A stretch of DNA of 49,169 bases from Extensimonas perlucida (GCF_007655255.1 NZ_VMYE01000017.1:22082-71250); one strand, 5' to 3'; counted from the stretch's first letter, positions 16,359 to 25,865 are shown. The notes: generated from the letters alone by a model not told the origin. A program made the numbers and translations.

Positions 16359-17392
16359 CCACCTACATCCTCAAACGCCTGCTGTTGATGTTGCCCACGC
16401 TGCTGGGCGTGCTGCTGCTGACCTTTGTGGTGATCCAGTTCGTGCCCGGCGGGCCGGTGGAGCAGTACCTGGCCGAGGCCAAGGCCGGGCTGGGACACGG
16501 TGGCGAGGGCGCGGGGCTCAGCTACCGCGGCGCGCAAGGGGTCGATCCCGAGCGCATCGCGCAGATCAAAGCCTTGTACGGCTTCGACAAGCCCGCGCAC
16601 TTGCGCTTTTGGCAGATGCTGCAGCAGTTTGCGCGCTTCGACCTGGGGCGCAGCTTTTTCCAGAACAAGGACGTGTGGCAGCTCATCGCCGAAAAGCTGC
16701 CCGTCTCGGTGAGCCTGGGGCTGTGGACGTTTTTCATCAGCTACCTCGTGGCCGTGCCGCTGGGCGTAGCCAAGGCGGTGCGCGCGGGCTCGCGCTTCGA
16801 CCTGCTGACCACGCTGCTCGTGCTCGTGGGCTATGCGATCCCCGGCTTCGTGCTCGGCGTGGCGCTGCTCGTGATCTTTGGCGGCCAGCTGCAGTGGTTT
16901 CCGCTGCGCGGGCTGACCTCGCCGAACTGGGACGAGCTCTCGTGGGGCGCGCGCATCGTCGATTACCTCTGGCACATCACGCTGCCCGTCACGGCCATGG
17001 TGCTGGGCAGCTTTGCCGTGACGACCATGCTCACGAAAAACGCCTTTCTCGAAGAAATCCGCAAGCAATACGTGCTCACCGCGCGCGCCAAGGGCCTGAG
17101 CGAGCGCCAGGTGCTGTGGCGGCATGTGTTTCGCAACGCCTTGATCCCCATCGTCACGGGCTTTCCGGCAGCCTTCATCGGCGCGTTTTTCACCGGCTCG
17201 CTGCTCATCGAAACGCTGTTTTCGCTCGACGGGCTGGGCCTGCTCAGCTACGAAAGCGTGATCCGGCGCGACTACCCCGTGGTGCTGGGTACGCTGTACC
17301 TTTTCACGCTGATCGGGCTGTTCACCAAGCTCGTGAGCGACTTGTGCTACGTGTGGGTGGACCCGCGCGTGAAGTTCGACGGGGGGCAGTGA
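16355..17392 (+). CDS. yejB: Peptide ABC transporter permease YejB
   Basis: A 345-residue inner-membrane permease of the DppB/OppB type. It begins with the family's first segment (YILKRLLLMLPTLLGVLLLTFVVIQFVPGGP) and carries the EAA-type cytoplasmic loop (KQYVLTARAKGLSERQVLWRHVFRNALIPI) that contacts the ATPase. The ~45-residue insert after residue 35 (GLGHGGEGAGLSYRGAQG) is typical of YejB rather than DppB. With YejE and YejF it forms a microcin C/oligopeptide-type importer. The start codon lies within a sequence identical to a miniature-element terminus, 10 bp after the cca stop; no strong ribosome-binding site is seen. Confidence 0.93.
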   Translation: MTTYILKRLLLMLPTLLGVLLLTFVVIQFVPGGPVEQYLAEAKAGLGHGGEGAGLSYRGAQGVDPERIAQIKALYGFDKPAHLRFWQMLQQFARFDLGRSFFQNKDVWQLIAEKLPVSVSLGLWTFFISYLVAVPLGVAKAVRAGSRFDLLTTLLVLVGYAIPGFVLGVALLVIFGGQLQWFPLRGLTSPNWDELSWGARIVDYLWHITLPVTAMVLGSFAVTTMLTKNAFLEEIRKQYVLTARAKGLSERQVLWRHVFRNALIPIVTGFPAAFIGAFFTGSLLIETLFSLDGLGLLSYESVIRRDYPVVLGTLYLFTLIGLFTKLVSDLCYVWVDPRVKFDGGQ

Positions 17393-17459
17393 CGGCAGGA
17401 TGGGCGTGGGCGACGTGCTGTCACACAATGCAAGCCATTGACGAATCAGGAGCAGGATC

Positions 17460-17699
17460 ATGCGCGTGAATGCAGGTTTCGAGGGCGAAGCCGAACAGCA
17501 GCTCAACTTCCTGGCCGAGGCTAAGGGCCTGGGCGTGAGCGAGGTGTTGCGCACCAGCGTGCAGCGCTATGACGAGCAGCTGCGCGCGCAGCGCAACGGC
17601 CTCGCGCATTTTTCGGCCTTCATCGGGCGCGGGCACAGTGGACACAGCGACATCGCCTGCAGCTACAAGATCCATCTGGCCGCAGGCAGCCATGGCTGA
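17460..17699 (+). CDS. Orphan ribbon-helix-helix (CopG/VapB-like) protein
   Basis: A 79-residue protein lying between yejB and yejE and overlapping the yejE start by 8 bp. The N-terminal half (RVNAGFEGEAEQQLNFLAEAKGLGVSEVLRTSVQRY) fits a ribbon-helix-helix fold. The tail (FIGRGHSGHSDIACSYKIHLA) resembles the toxin-binding tail of antitoxins that pair with PIN toxins. No toxin gene follows; the next frame is yejE. A clear AGGAGCAGG ribosome-binding site precedes the ATG. It may be a relic antitoxin or a local regulator captured by the operon. The antitoxin assignment is from pattern only. Confidence 0.7.
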   Translation: MRVNAGFEGEAEQQLNFLAEAKGLGVSEVLRTSVQRYDEQLRAQRNGLAHFSAFIGRGHSGHSDIACSYKIHLAAGSHG

Positions 17700-18801
17700 A
17701 TTTGCAACGAACGCCGTGGGCGGCCCTGACCCCGTCACCGCCGACGCAGGGCTGCTCCCCGCGATCGACCCCACGCCGGGCTGGTCGCCCGCGTACCGCG
17801 CGTGGCGGCGCTTTCGGCGCAACCGTCTCGGCTACGGCAGCCTGATCGTCTTTTGCGCGCTGGTGCTGCTGAGCCTGGCTGCGGAGCTCATCAGCAACGA
17901 CCGGCCGCTGCTCGTGCGCTATGAAGGCCAGCTCTACTTTCCCATGCTGCGCGACTACCCTGAAAAGGTCTTCGGCGGCGACTTCGAAACCCCCACCGAC
18001 TACCTCGACCCTTTCATCCGCGAGCGCCTCGCGCAAGGCGGCAACTGGGCGATCTACACGCTCAATCCCTACGGCGCGAACACCATCAACTACTTTGCCA
18101 AGTACCCCAACCCCGCGCCGCCCACGCGCGACAACTGGCTGGGCACCGACGACCGCGGGCGCGACCTGCTCGCGCAGCTGATCTACGGCTTTCGCGTGAG
18201 CGTGCTGTTCGCGCTCGTGCTCACCTTTACGGGCGTGCTGCTGGGCGTGCTCACGGGGGCCATGCAAGGCTTTTTCGGCGGCAAGGTGGACTTGGCCTTT
18301 CAGCGCTTCATCGAAATCTGGAGCTCCATGCCCGAGCTGTATTTGCTCATCATCTTCAGCGCGGTGTTTGCGCCCAGCGTGGCGCTGCTGCTCGTGCTGC
18401 TGTCGCTGTTTGGCTGGATGGGGCTGTCGGACTACGTGCGCGCCGAATTCTTGCGCAACCGCCAGCTCGACTACGTGAAAGCCGCGCGCGCGCTCGGCGT
18501 GGGCAACTGGCAGATCATCTGGCGCCACATCCTGCCCAACAGCCTCACGCCCGTGGTGACCTTTCTGCCCTTTCGCATGAGTGCGGCGATTCTGTCGCTG
18601 ACCTCGCTCGACTTCCTCGGCCTGGGCGTGCCGCCGGGCACACCCAGCCTGGGCGAACTGCTGAGCCAGGGCAAGAACAACATCGATGCGTGGTGGATCT
18701 CGCTCTTCACCTTTGGCGTGCTCGTGCTCACGCTGCTGCTCCTGACCTTCATGGGCGACGCGCTGCGCGACGCGCTCGACCCGCGCAAGGCCGACCGATG
18801 A
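17692..18801 (+). CDS. yejE: Peptide ABC transporter permease YejE
   Basis: A 369-residue permease of the DppC/OppC type. After a cytoplasmic N-terminus with WRRFRRNRLGYGSLIVFC (first membrane segment) comes a long periplasmic loop (about 100 residues, RPLLVRYEGQLYFPMLRDYPEKVFGGDFETPTDY begins it in pieces) that is typical of YejE, then the permease core with RGRDLLAQLIYG and the EAA loop KAARALGVGNWQIIWRHILPN. It overlaps yejF by four bases (ATGA), indicating tight coupling. The start at 17692 is chosen as the first ATG after the small RHH gene's reading; a longer frame exists but lies inside that gene. Confidence 0.93.
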   Translation: MAEFATNAVGGPDPVTADAGLLPAIDPTPGWSPAYRAWRRFRRNRLGYGSLIVFCALVLLSLAAELISNDRPLLVRYEGQLYFPMLRDYPEKVFGGDFETPTDYLDPFIRERLAQGGNWAIYTLNPYGANTINYFAKYPNPAPPTRDNWLGTDDRGRDLLAQLIYGFRVSVLFALVLTFTGVLLGVLTGAMQGFFGGKVDLAFQRFIEIWSSMPELYLLIIFSAVFAPSVALLLVLLSLFGWMGLSDYVRAEFLRNRQLDYVKAARALGVGNWQIIWRHILPNSLTPVVTFLPFRMSAAILSLTSLDFLGLGVPPGTPSLGELLSQGKNNIDAWWISLFTFGVLVLTLLLLTFMGDALRDALDPRKADR

Positions 18802-20462
18802 ACAGCGCCACGAGCACCCCGGCCACGCCGACGACCTCCGCGACGCCGCTGCTCGAAGTGCAGGACCTGTGCGTGCGCTTTGGCAGCAAAGAGGTGGTGC
18901 GCCACGTGAGTTTTACCGTTGCGCCCGGCGAAAAGCTCGCGCTCGTGGGCGAGTCGGGCTCGGGCAAGACGCTCACTGCGCTGAGCCTGCTGCGCCTCGC
19001 GGGCGAGGCCACCATCAGCGGCCAGGCCAGGCTGCGCGGGCGCGACCTGCTCGCGATGAGCGAGCGCGAGCTGTGCGCCGTGCGCGGCGGCGAAGTGGCC
19101 ATGGTGTTCCAGGAGCCGATGACGGCGCTGAACCCGCTCATGACCGTGGGCCGGCAGATCGCCGAGGTTTTGCAGCTAAAGAAGGCGCTCACGCCCGCAC
19201 AGTCTGCGCAAGCAGCTATCGAATTATTAGCAAAAACCGGCATCCCCGAGCCCGCACGGCGCGCCGGCGCCTACCCGCACCAGCTCAGCGGCGGCCAGCG
19301 CCAGCGCGCCATGATCGCCATGGCGCTCGCGAGCGAGCCCGCGCTGCTGCTCGCCGACGAGCCCACCACGGCGCTCGACGTGACGCTGCGCCGGCAAATC
19401 CTCGACCTGCTCGCCGACCTGCAGCGCCAGACCGGCATGGCCGTGCTGCTCATCACGCACGACCTGAACCTCGTGCGCCGCTTTGCCGACCGCGTGGCCG
19501 TGCTCGAGCATGGCGTGCTGGTCGAGCAAGGCCCCGTGGCCGAACTCTTTCGCGCGCCGCAGCACCCCTACACGCACCGCCTGCTCGCCAGCCGCCCGCA
19601 GCGCGACGTGGTGGAAGCCCCTCCGCCGCCCGGCTCTACTGCCAACATCCTGCCGGTGCTGCAGACGCAAGACCTGGGCGTGAGCTACCCCGTGCCGCTG
19701 CCGGGCTGGCGCGGCTGGTTCAGGCAAGGGCGCTTCGAGGCCGTGCGCGGCGCCACGCTGCAGCTGCTGCCGGGGCGCACGCTGGGCGTGGTGGGCGAGT
19801 CGGGCTCGGGCAAGTCCACGCTCGCGCAGGCCATCCTCGGCCTGCTGCCGCACACGGGCGACTTGCAGATCGCGGGGAAGCGCTGGCAGCCGCCGGCCAC
19901 ACGCAATGTGCCCGCCAACCAGGCGCTGCGTCGGCGCGTGCAGGTGGTGTTCCAGGACCCGTTCTCGTCGCTTTCGCCGCGCCTCACGGTAGAGGAGATC
20001 GTCGGCGAAGGGCTGCGCGTGCACGCCCCCGCGCTCGACGCAGCCGCGCGGCGCCAGCGCGTGCAGACCGCGCTCGCCGAAGTCGGCCTGACGGCGGCGC
20101 AATACCCCGGCCTGCTCGCGCGCTACCCGCACGAATTCTCAGGCGGCCAGCGCCAGCGCATCGCAATTGCGCGCGCGCTGATCGTGCAGCCGCACATCCT
20201 CGTGCTCGACGAGCCCACGAGCGCGCTCGACGTCACCATCCAGCAGCAGGTGCTGCGCCTGCTGCAGCGCCTGCAGCGCGAAAAGGGCCTGAGCTACCTG
20301 CTCATCACGCACGACGTGGAAGTGGTACGCGCCATGGCACACGAGGTGATCGTGATGAAAGACGGCGCCGTGCTCGAATCCGGCCCCGCGCTGCAAGTGC
20401 TGCAGGCGCCGCGGCATCCGTACACGCAAAGGCTGGTGGAAGCGGCGGCGCTCGCGGATTGA
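18798..20462 (+). CDS. yejF: Peptide ABC transporter ATPase YejF (two nucleotide-binding domains)
   Basis: A 554-residue protein with two complete ABC domains. Walker A motifs are GESGSGKT (51-58) and GESGSGKS (~333-340). Signature motifs are HQLSGGQRQR and HEFSGGQRQR, and Walker B regions are LLLADEPTTALD and ILVLDEPTSALD. It powers the YejBE permease. The fused double ATPase distinguishes Yej from Dpp/Opp, where the domains are separate. A short AT-rich stretch (19205-19235, coding AAIELLAKTG) contains CAGCTATC, resembling the dispersed repeats. A strong terminator follows 85 bp after the stop. Confidence 0.95.
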   Translation: MNSATSTPATPTTSATPLLEVQDLCVRFGSKEVVRHVSFTVAPGEKLALVGESGSGKTLTALSLLRLAGEATISGQARLRGRDLLAMSERELCAVRGGEVAMVFQEPMTALNPLMTVGRQIAEVLQLKKALTPAQSAQAAIELLAKTGIPEPARRAGAYPHQLSGGQRQRAMIAMALASEPALLLADEPTTALDVTLRRQILDLLADLQRQTGMAVLLITHDLNLVRRFADRVAVLEHGVLVEQGPVAELFRAPQHPYTHRLLASRPQRDVVEAPPPPGSTANILPVLQTQDLGVSYPVPLPGWRGWFRQGRFEAVRGATLQLLPGRTLGVVGESGSGKSTLAQAILGLLPHTGDLQIAGKRWQPPATRNVPANQALRRRVQVVFQDPFSSLSPRLTVEEIVGEGLRVHAPALDAAARRQRVQTALAEVGLTAAQYPGLLARYPHEFSGGQRQRIAIARALIVQPHILVLDEPTSALDVTIQQQVLRLLQRLQREKGLSYLLITHDVEVVRAMAHEVIVMKDGAVLESGPALQVLQAPRHPYTQRLVEAAALAD

Positions 20463-20502
20463 GCCACGGCGCGGGCGTGCGGATGCACTGGCGATTTGCT
20501 CT

Positions 20503-20530
20503 TTTGCTTCGCTCTTTTTTCTGAAGCAAA
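20503..20530. repeat. Imperfectly spaced hairpin after yejF
   Basis: TTTGCTTC (20503-20510) and GAAGCAAA (20523-20530) form an 8-bp stem around a T-rich loop, just before the main terminator. It may be an accessory terminator or an RNA-end structure. Confidence 0.4.
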
Positions 20531-20547
20531 AATGAGTGATGAAAAAA

Positions 20548-20582
20548 AGCGCCTTGTGCTTTTTCAGAAAGCACAAGGCGCT
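20548..20582. terminator. Bidirectional intrinsic terminator
   Basis: A perfect 15-bp stem (AGCGCCTTGTGCTTT / AAAGCACAAGGCGCT) encloses a 5-nt loop, with an A-run before and an AT-rich T-run after it. It lies between the convergent yejF and the secreted-protein gene and can serve both. Confidence 0.9.
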
Positions 20583-20640
20583 ATATTTTTTGAGCAAAAA
20601 ACCCCGGAATTCCCCTCCGAAGGTAACGTCGCAGCGCGGC

Positions 20641-21258
20641 TCAGTGCGGCTCGGCACCAGGCTCGACGACGATGGCCACCGAGCGCGTGATGCGGGCCTT
20701 GACCTGGTCGCCAACCTTGACTTTTTCGAGGCGCGCCGGATCGCTCACATGCACGTCGTACAGGCGGTCGTTGGCGTCGTGCAGGGTGACGACGCTGTGC
20801 TCGCGGTCCACGGCCTCGACGTTGGCGACCACGGTGATGCTCTGGCGTGCGAGGCCGCCGGGCTGGCCTTCTGCCAGGGAACGCTCGCCCACGCGCTCGA
20901 CGCGCTCACGCACGCCCGAGCCGTTCTGGGCCAGCTCCAGTGCGACGCTGACACGGTAGCGCACGTGCACCATGTCACCGCGCTGGATTTTTTCGAGGTT
21001 TTGCACCTCGGGGCCGACCTGGTAGATCGAATACCCGCCGTTGGGCCGCTTGATCACGACCTGGCGCGCATCGGCATCGACATCGACCACCAGACCGGTG
21101 CCGCTGACGGTGACGTTGTTCAGGGCGCTGCCCTCGACCTGATGGTGCCGGTACGCCGCATGGGGCTTTTGCGCCAGCGCGGCGGGCGCGGCCAAGCCGA
21201 ACGCGGCCGCCAGGGCCAGCGCCGGCAAGAGCGGAAAGGTGCGGGTTTGCGTCTTCAT
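20641..21258 (-). CDS. Secreted protein of unknown function
   Basis: A 205-residue protein with a clear signal peptide (basic start, hydrophobic LLPALALAAAFGLAAPAA, cleavage around ALA-QKP). The mature part is beta-strand-rich with repeated patterns of the type VVxVDxxxxxVxI(K/L) (GLVVDVDADARQVVIKRPNG; NVEAVDREHSVVTLHDAND), suggesting two similar small beta modules, each followed by a 'GD-x-V' segment (QRGDMVHVRY; KVGDQVKARI). No cysteines for lipidation and no catalytic motif are apparent. A good AAGGAG ribosome-binding site precedes the ATG. I do not recognise the family; a periplasmic location is inferred. Confidence 0.8.
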   Translation of the reverse strand: MKTQTRTFPLLPALALAAAFGLAAPAALAQKPHAAYRHHQVEGSALNNVTVSGTGLVVDVDADARQVVIKRPNGGYSIYQVGPEVQNLEKIQRGDMVHVRYRVSVALELAQNGSGVRERVERVGERSLAEGQPGGLARQSITVVANVEAVDREHSVVTLHDANDRLYDVHVSDPARLEKVKVGDQVKARITRSVAIVVEPGAEPH

Positions 21259-21514
21259 CGTTCACTCCTTTGCAGTGGAAAAGAAAGGCCGGGTGCGGCA
21301 AGCGGCGTGCAAAGCTGTGCTCGATCTTGGGCCGGCGTATGGGCAGCATCTGTACCCCCGAGCTGAAACAGAGCATACCCTGCAAAAGCTGCAGCACGCA
21401 GCCCGCATGCCACCTATGCGACGCGACCTGCTTTGCCTGCGTCCCTGCGCCGAGGAGAAGTTCTCATAACAATAGCATCTTATGCTTATGGGGAAAGCGC
21501 AAAAGGCCACTTTC

Positions 21515-24500
21515 TCAGCTCTGCAGCAGCGGCAAAAGCGCCAGGATGTCCTGCCGCGTGCGGTAGTGGCCGAAGGCTTTTTCGTCCTGCTCGCGCACGA
21601 TGGGGAAGGTATCCAGGATGTAGGCCGCGTCGTCGGCAGCCAGGCCGTAGAGGTGAAAAAAGAGCACGTCGAGCGCCGCGAGGCGTGCGCGGCGCTGGGC
21701 CTCGTCCCAGACGATGGGCGCGAGCGGCTGGCCGGCGGCGTCCACGTAGCCGAGGTCGCGCGCAAACGGGGCCAGGTCGTGCGCGGTGTAGCTGAGGGCC
21801 AGCACCTGCGGCACGACGAAGTCGGCCACCGTGGGCTGCGGGTGGTGGCCGTTCATGAGCCCAGCGGCACGCATCGCGGCGGCAAACGCGGCCGGCAGCG
21901 GGGCGTCGAAGCGCTCGGGGGCGATGACGGGGAGTTGTTCGAGGATGAACCAGTTGACGCTTGTGCTTTGGACTTTCTGGCGCGTGACGAAGTCAAATGC
22001 CAAGGAGTTCATGGTTGCAAGCAAAAGCGCCGCTATGCGGGGATAGTCGGTCTCCGCACTCGACTCTGGAAGAAGCAGTGGTAGCTTGTTGCCAGCTGCC
22101 ACACCGGGAATGATGGCGGCGATCATCGTGCGCGCATCGGTGGCACGGGCAATGTCACGAAAACCCAGCGCCCATTCGCGGCGCTGGGCCTGCGGAATAT
22201 CGCTGAAACGCACCCAATACTGCGGCGCCGGGTAGTAATCCGGCTGCTGCTTGGCTTCGGTTTGCGTGCGCGCGGACAGGGTGGCGACCTTGAGGTTGTC
22301 TTCGTTCACGTCCACGCTGGCGGCGCGGTGGTCGTAGTGGTAAATCATGCGCCCCACGTACAGCGGCAGCGCCCATTCATCCCCCTTGCGCCAGCGGTTC
22401 AGCGGCGCGCTGTGCCAGCCGGCGGCGCGCAGCTCCTCGGGTTTGAGGAACTTGCCGGAGTCGTTGGTCATGTCGAACATGCGCATGTAGCGCACCGGCC
22501 AGGCGCGCTGCTCGGGCTGCGCGCCGTGCGCGTGGCGCACCAGCACGGGGTGCTGGGCATAGAGGCGCAGGGTGATGTCGGCGTCGCGCCGGTGGCGAAA
22601 GATCGGGGCCGCGCCGGTGTTGGGGTTGACGCGCGCAAAGTCTTGGGCGGTGAGCTGCAGCGTGCGCTCGGGCTCGGTGTCGAGCTCTTGCAGGCTGTGC
22701 AGGTAAAACGCGCAGCGCGTGTGCGCAAAGCGCCGCTGCGGCCCGCCGAACAGCAGCACGCAGAATTTGAAGCGCGCGTCCACGTCGGGGAAAAAGACTT
22801 TGCGGTTCTCGAAGTCGAACAGCGCACCCAGCCGGCCGCTGCGGCTCAGGCCGCTGAAAAAGGGCGCCGCGCCCTTGTCGGCGGCGATGCCGCTGGGCGT
22901 GACCAGCGCCACGATGCCGCCCGGCGCGGCCAGGGTTTGCGCGCGCTCGACGAACAGGCTGTAGAGGTTCAGGTCGCCGCCGCCCAGCAGCGGGTAGTCG
23001 CCGCTGCCGAGCTTGCCGTTGCCCAGCACGCGCGCCTGCGTTTCGGCGCGGGCGCTGGCCTCCTGGTACTGCTGCCACAAGTCCACATGCGCGTGCGCGC
23101 CGCTCGCGCTCGGCGACTGCGGCGCGTGTTTGAGCGCCTCTATCATGCGGCGGCGGTCGGCCGCACGCGGCTGCGCGGCGATGGCGCGGTCGCGCTCGGC
23201 AAACCATTCGACCTCCTGCAGCTTGATGCGGTCCCACGGCGGGTTGCCCAGCACCAGGTCGAAGCCGCCGCGCCCGCCCGGCCCGAACACGGTGGGGAAG
23301 CTCGTCCACCAGTGGAAGAAGGTCTCGCGCGCGGCCAGCGCCCGCGCTTCGCGCATGAGGGCGTTGGCGGCCTGGGTGTCGGGGTCGCTGGGGTCGTCGC
23401 CGTCCAGCTTGCCGCGCAGCAGGGTTTCGGGCAGGTTGACCTGCGGCGCGAGCAGGCGGCGCAGCGCGGCCAGGCGCTCGGGCTGGTCTTTGAGCAAACG
23501 CGCGAGCTGCGCGGGCTGCTCCACCGGCCAGCCGGGGATGAGCCAGCGCAGCGCGCGCCAGAAGTCGAGCACGGCGTGCACGGGCGCAAGCTGCGCCTGC
23601 GCCTCTTGCGCCAGGCGCTGCGACTGGTGCACTTCGCTGATGTCGGCGTCGGTCAGGTCGGCCACCTGCGCGAGCGCCTGCGCGGCGAGCTGCAGGCGCT
23701 GCAGCTCGCCCTGCTGGAACAGCGTGCCCAGCCGCTGCAGGCCAAGCTCGACGGCGTCGAAGCGTTCGCCGTGCAGGCTGTCGCCGGTTTGCAGGTGGTG
23801 GTCGAGGAAAGACAGTGGCGCGCCCACGGTGAAGGTGTGCAGCCACAGCGCGGTCTTGGCCAGCTCCACGGCCATGGGGTTCTTGTCCACGCCGAAGATG
23901 CACTTTTTGAGGATCATGCGGCGCACGATGTGCCGGTCGTCGAGCTGCGTTTCATCGAGCGCCCAGCCGTGCGTGGCGGCGTTGGCGCGGATGCTGCGGC
24001 GGATGTGCGCCAGGCGCGCGAGCACGGGGCTTTGCCACGGGCGGCCCTGCTCCACCAGGTGCGCCGACCAGGGCTGCGCGGCGATGCGCAGGCTTGCGGC
24101 GGCGCTGGCTTCGAGCGCGCGGTCGGCCAGGTCATCGACCAGCGCGACCAGAAAGTGCCCGCTGCCCATGGCCGGGTCACAAATCTTGCACTCGAGCAGC
24201 GCGCTGGCCGGGTCGAGCTGGTCGAGCAGCTCCCATTCGGCGGGATTTAGGGCGCTTTTTTTGCTCCACTTTTGCAATTGCTCTTCGAGCGCCTGCATGC
24301 GCTCGGCGGCCAAAAGGCCCACGGATTCGCGCAGCACCAGGTGCACCAGCTCGTCGTGCGTGTAGTAGCTGCCCGAGACCTTGCGCGCAAAGCTCGCGGG
24401 CAGCGCCACGAGGCGGTCGGGCGCGGGCTTGTCCTTGTCGCTGCCCTGCGCCGGCACCTCGTGCACCAGGGTGTATTCGAGCAGGCGCTCGTAGATGCCG

Positions 24501-25810
24501 CCCAGGTGCGCCACCGACAGGTCGCGGTAGTTGATCCAGCCCTTGAGCACTTCTTCGGCGCGGCGCGAGAGCGCGTCGATGATGGGCGCCATGACCTTGT
24601 CGGGCACCTTGGTGCGCTCGAGCAGCGGCGCACGCGCGCGGTGGAACAGGCCGCCGTTGTACGCGGGCATGCCTATGAGGTCGTCGCCCTGGTCGATGAG
24701 CTCGAACACGCCTTTGAGGCGCAGCCATATCTGGCACACGGTGCCCGAGAAGGCCGCGCCCGCGTCCACGCGGTCGCGCACCTCTTCGCGGATGCGGCGC
24801 ACGCTGTAGTCGTGGTAGCGCGCATCGCGCACGGGCAGCAGGTGGCGGTCTTCGGCGTAGAACAGAAACAGCAGCCGGTACAGCAGCACCAGCGTGGCCT
24901 CGCGCACTTCGTCGAGGTAGGCGCGCGTGAACTGGCGCGGCGCAAGCAGGCCACGGCCCACGGGCTGCGTCTGCGCGTGCAGGTCGGCGCGCGTGAGCGC
25001 GTCGGCCAGTTGCGCGAAGATGTCGTGGAACACGCGCGCGCCCAGGTCTTGCGCGACTTTTTCTTCGTACAGGCGCGCCTCGTCGAGCGCCAAGGCGTGC
25101 AGGCTGCGGCCCGCGTCGTCCCAGGGCTGCGGCAAAAAGGCGCTGCGCTGGAAAAACAGCACGAAGAGCCGCAGTGCGTGCTCGGGCGCGGGGTCGTCGG
25201 GGTGCGGCGGCACGCCGGGCACGCCGGGCACACCCAACGCGGCGGCAAGGTTGACCTCGAAAAACTCCTCCGAGCGCGAGCGCGCGTTTTGCCAATACAG
25301 CCGCCACACGGCGCCGTTGGTGAGGATGCCCCACTGCACCGCGCGCTCGCTGACCACGTCGGCGCGGCTCAGGTAGCGCAGCATTTGCGACGAGGGAGCG
25401 TCGGGCTCCAGCAGCATGTCGCCGCGGTCGAGCGGGCGCAGCCAGCGCTTGGCCTCGAGCACGGCGATGCCGTGGCGGTAACGGCGCTCGTCGCGCGCCT
25501 CGGCCAGCGCGGCGGCCTTGTGCGCGGGGTCGGCAAACAGCAGGCTGTCGGGCACGTCCTCGCGCCGCTTGCCAGAGAGGTTGACCTGCGGCAAAAAAGC
25601 ATCGCCCCAGCCGAGCGCGACCAGCACCTTGTGGATCAGCTCCTGCTCGGTCTGCGCCTCGTTGAGCGTGGTGCCGGCGTCCAGCCCCGCGTAAATGCCT
25701 TGCAGCGCCGCGCGCAAGGCTGGCCAGCGATGGTCGTCCAGCGCCTGCCAAGCGGGCGTCTCGGCGCAGCCGCGCAGCAAAAAATCCTGGGTGAACAACT
25801 GGCCTTGCAT
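21515..25810 (-). CDS. Type IIG-like restriction enzyme: fused nuclease and Eco57I-class adenine methyltransferase
   Basis: A 1431-residue protein. The N-terminus has a PD-(D/E)xK-like nuclease pattern: D88 in VPDSLLF and E119-x-K121 in AVLEAKRW. The central methyltransferase has the AdoMet motif DPAMGSGHFLVAL (about residue 545) and the N6-adenine catalytic motif GNPPWD (about residue 853). The C-terminal ~400 residues would hold target recognition. Fused enzymes of this design methylate one strand and cut at a distance. I start at 25810 (MQGQLFTQDFLL), since the open upstream stretch consists of low-complexity repeats and a palindrome. The SNF2 helicase gene lies 228 bp upstream in the same direction. 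A standalone methyltransferase of the PglX/DrmMI kind is the main alternative. The last ~20 residues are followed by a gap of 256 bp with no clear terminator. Confidence 0.85.
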   Translation of the reverse strand: MQGQLFTQDFLLRGCAETPAWQALDDHRWPALRAALQGIYAGLDAGTTLNEAQTEQELIHKVLVALGWGDAFLPQVNLSGKRREDVPDSLLFADPAHKAAALAEARDERRYRHGIAVLEAKRWLRPLDRGDMLLEPDAPSSQMLRYLSRADVVSERAVQWGILTNGAVWRLYWQNARSRSEEFFEVNLAAALGVPGVPGVPPHPDDPAPEHALRLFVLFFQRSAFLPQPWDDAGRSLHALALDEARLYEEKVAQDLGARVFHDIFAQLADALTRADLHAQTQPVGRGLLAPRQFTRAYLDEVREATLVLLYRLLFLFYAEDRHLLPVRDARYHDYSVRRIREEVRDRVDAGAAFSGTVCQIWLRLKGVFELIDQGDDLIGMPAYNGGLFHRARAPLLERTKVPDKVMAPIIDALSRRAEEVLKGWINYRDLSVAHLGGIYERLLEYTLVHEVPAQGSDKDKPAPDRLVALPASFARKVSGSYYTHDELVHLVLRESVGLLAAERMQALEEQLQKWSKKSALNPAEWELLDQLDPASALLECKICDPAMGSGHFLVALVDDLADRALEASAAASLRIAAQPWSAHLVEQGRPWQSPVLARLAHIRRSIRANAATHGWALDETQLDDRHIVRRMILKKCIFGVDKNPMAVELAKTALWLHTFTVGAPLSFLDHHLQTGDSLHGERFDAVELGLQRLGTLFQQGELQRLQLAAQALAQVADLTDADISEVHQSQRLAQEAQAQLAPVHAVLDFWRALRWLIPGWPVEQPAQLARLLKDQPERLAALRRLLAPQVNLPETLLRGKLDGDDPSDPDTQAANALMREARALAARETFFHWWTSFPTVFGPGGRGGFDLVLGNPPWDRIKLQEVEWFAERDRAIAAQPRAADRRRMIEALKHAPQSPSASGAHAHVDLWQQYQEASARAETQARVLGNGKLGSGDYPLLGGGDLNLYSLFVERAQTLAAPGGIVALVTPSGIAADKGAAPFFSGLSRSGRLGALFDFENRKVFFPDVDARFKFCVLLFGGPQRRFAHTRCAFYLHSLQELDTEPERTLQLTAQDFARVNPNTGAAPIFRHRRDADITLRLYAQHPVLVRHAHGAQPEQRAWPVRYMRMFDMTNDSGKFLKPEELRAAGWHSAPLNRWRKGDEWALPLYVGRMIYHYDHRAASVDVNEDNLKVATLSARTQTEAKQQPDYYPAPQYWVRFSDIPQAQRREWALGFRDIARATDARTMIAAIIPGVAAGNKLPLLLPESSAETDYPRIAALLLATMNSLAFDFVTRQKVQSTSVNWFILEQLPVIAPERFDAPLPAAFAAAMRAAGLMNGHHPQPTVADFVVPQVLALSYTAHDLAPFARDLGYVDAAGQPLAPIVWDEAQRRARLAALDVLFFHLYGLAADDAAYILDTFPIVREQDEKAFGHYRTRQDILALLPLLQS

Positions 25811-25838
25811 GGGGGTGGGTGGGGTGCGGGTGGATGCT

Positions 25839-25865
25839 GCGGTACAGGCGGTACAGGCGGTACGG
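25839..25865. repeat. 9-bp tandem repeat, three units, upstream of the methyltransferase gene
   Basis: GCGGTACAG occurs twice exactly and once as GCGGTACGG, 29-55 bp upstream of the methyltransferase start codon (minus strand), directly beside a long palindrome. Confidence 0.75.
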
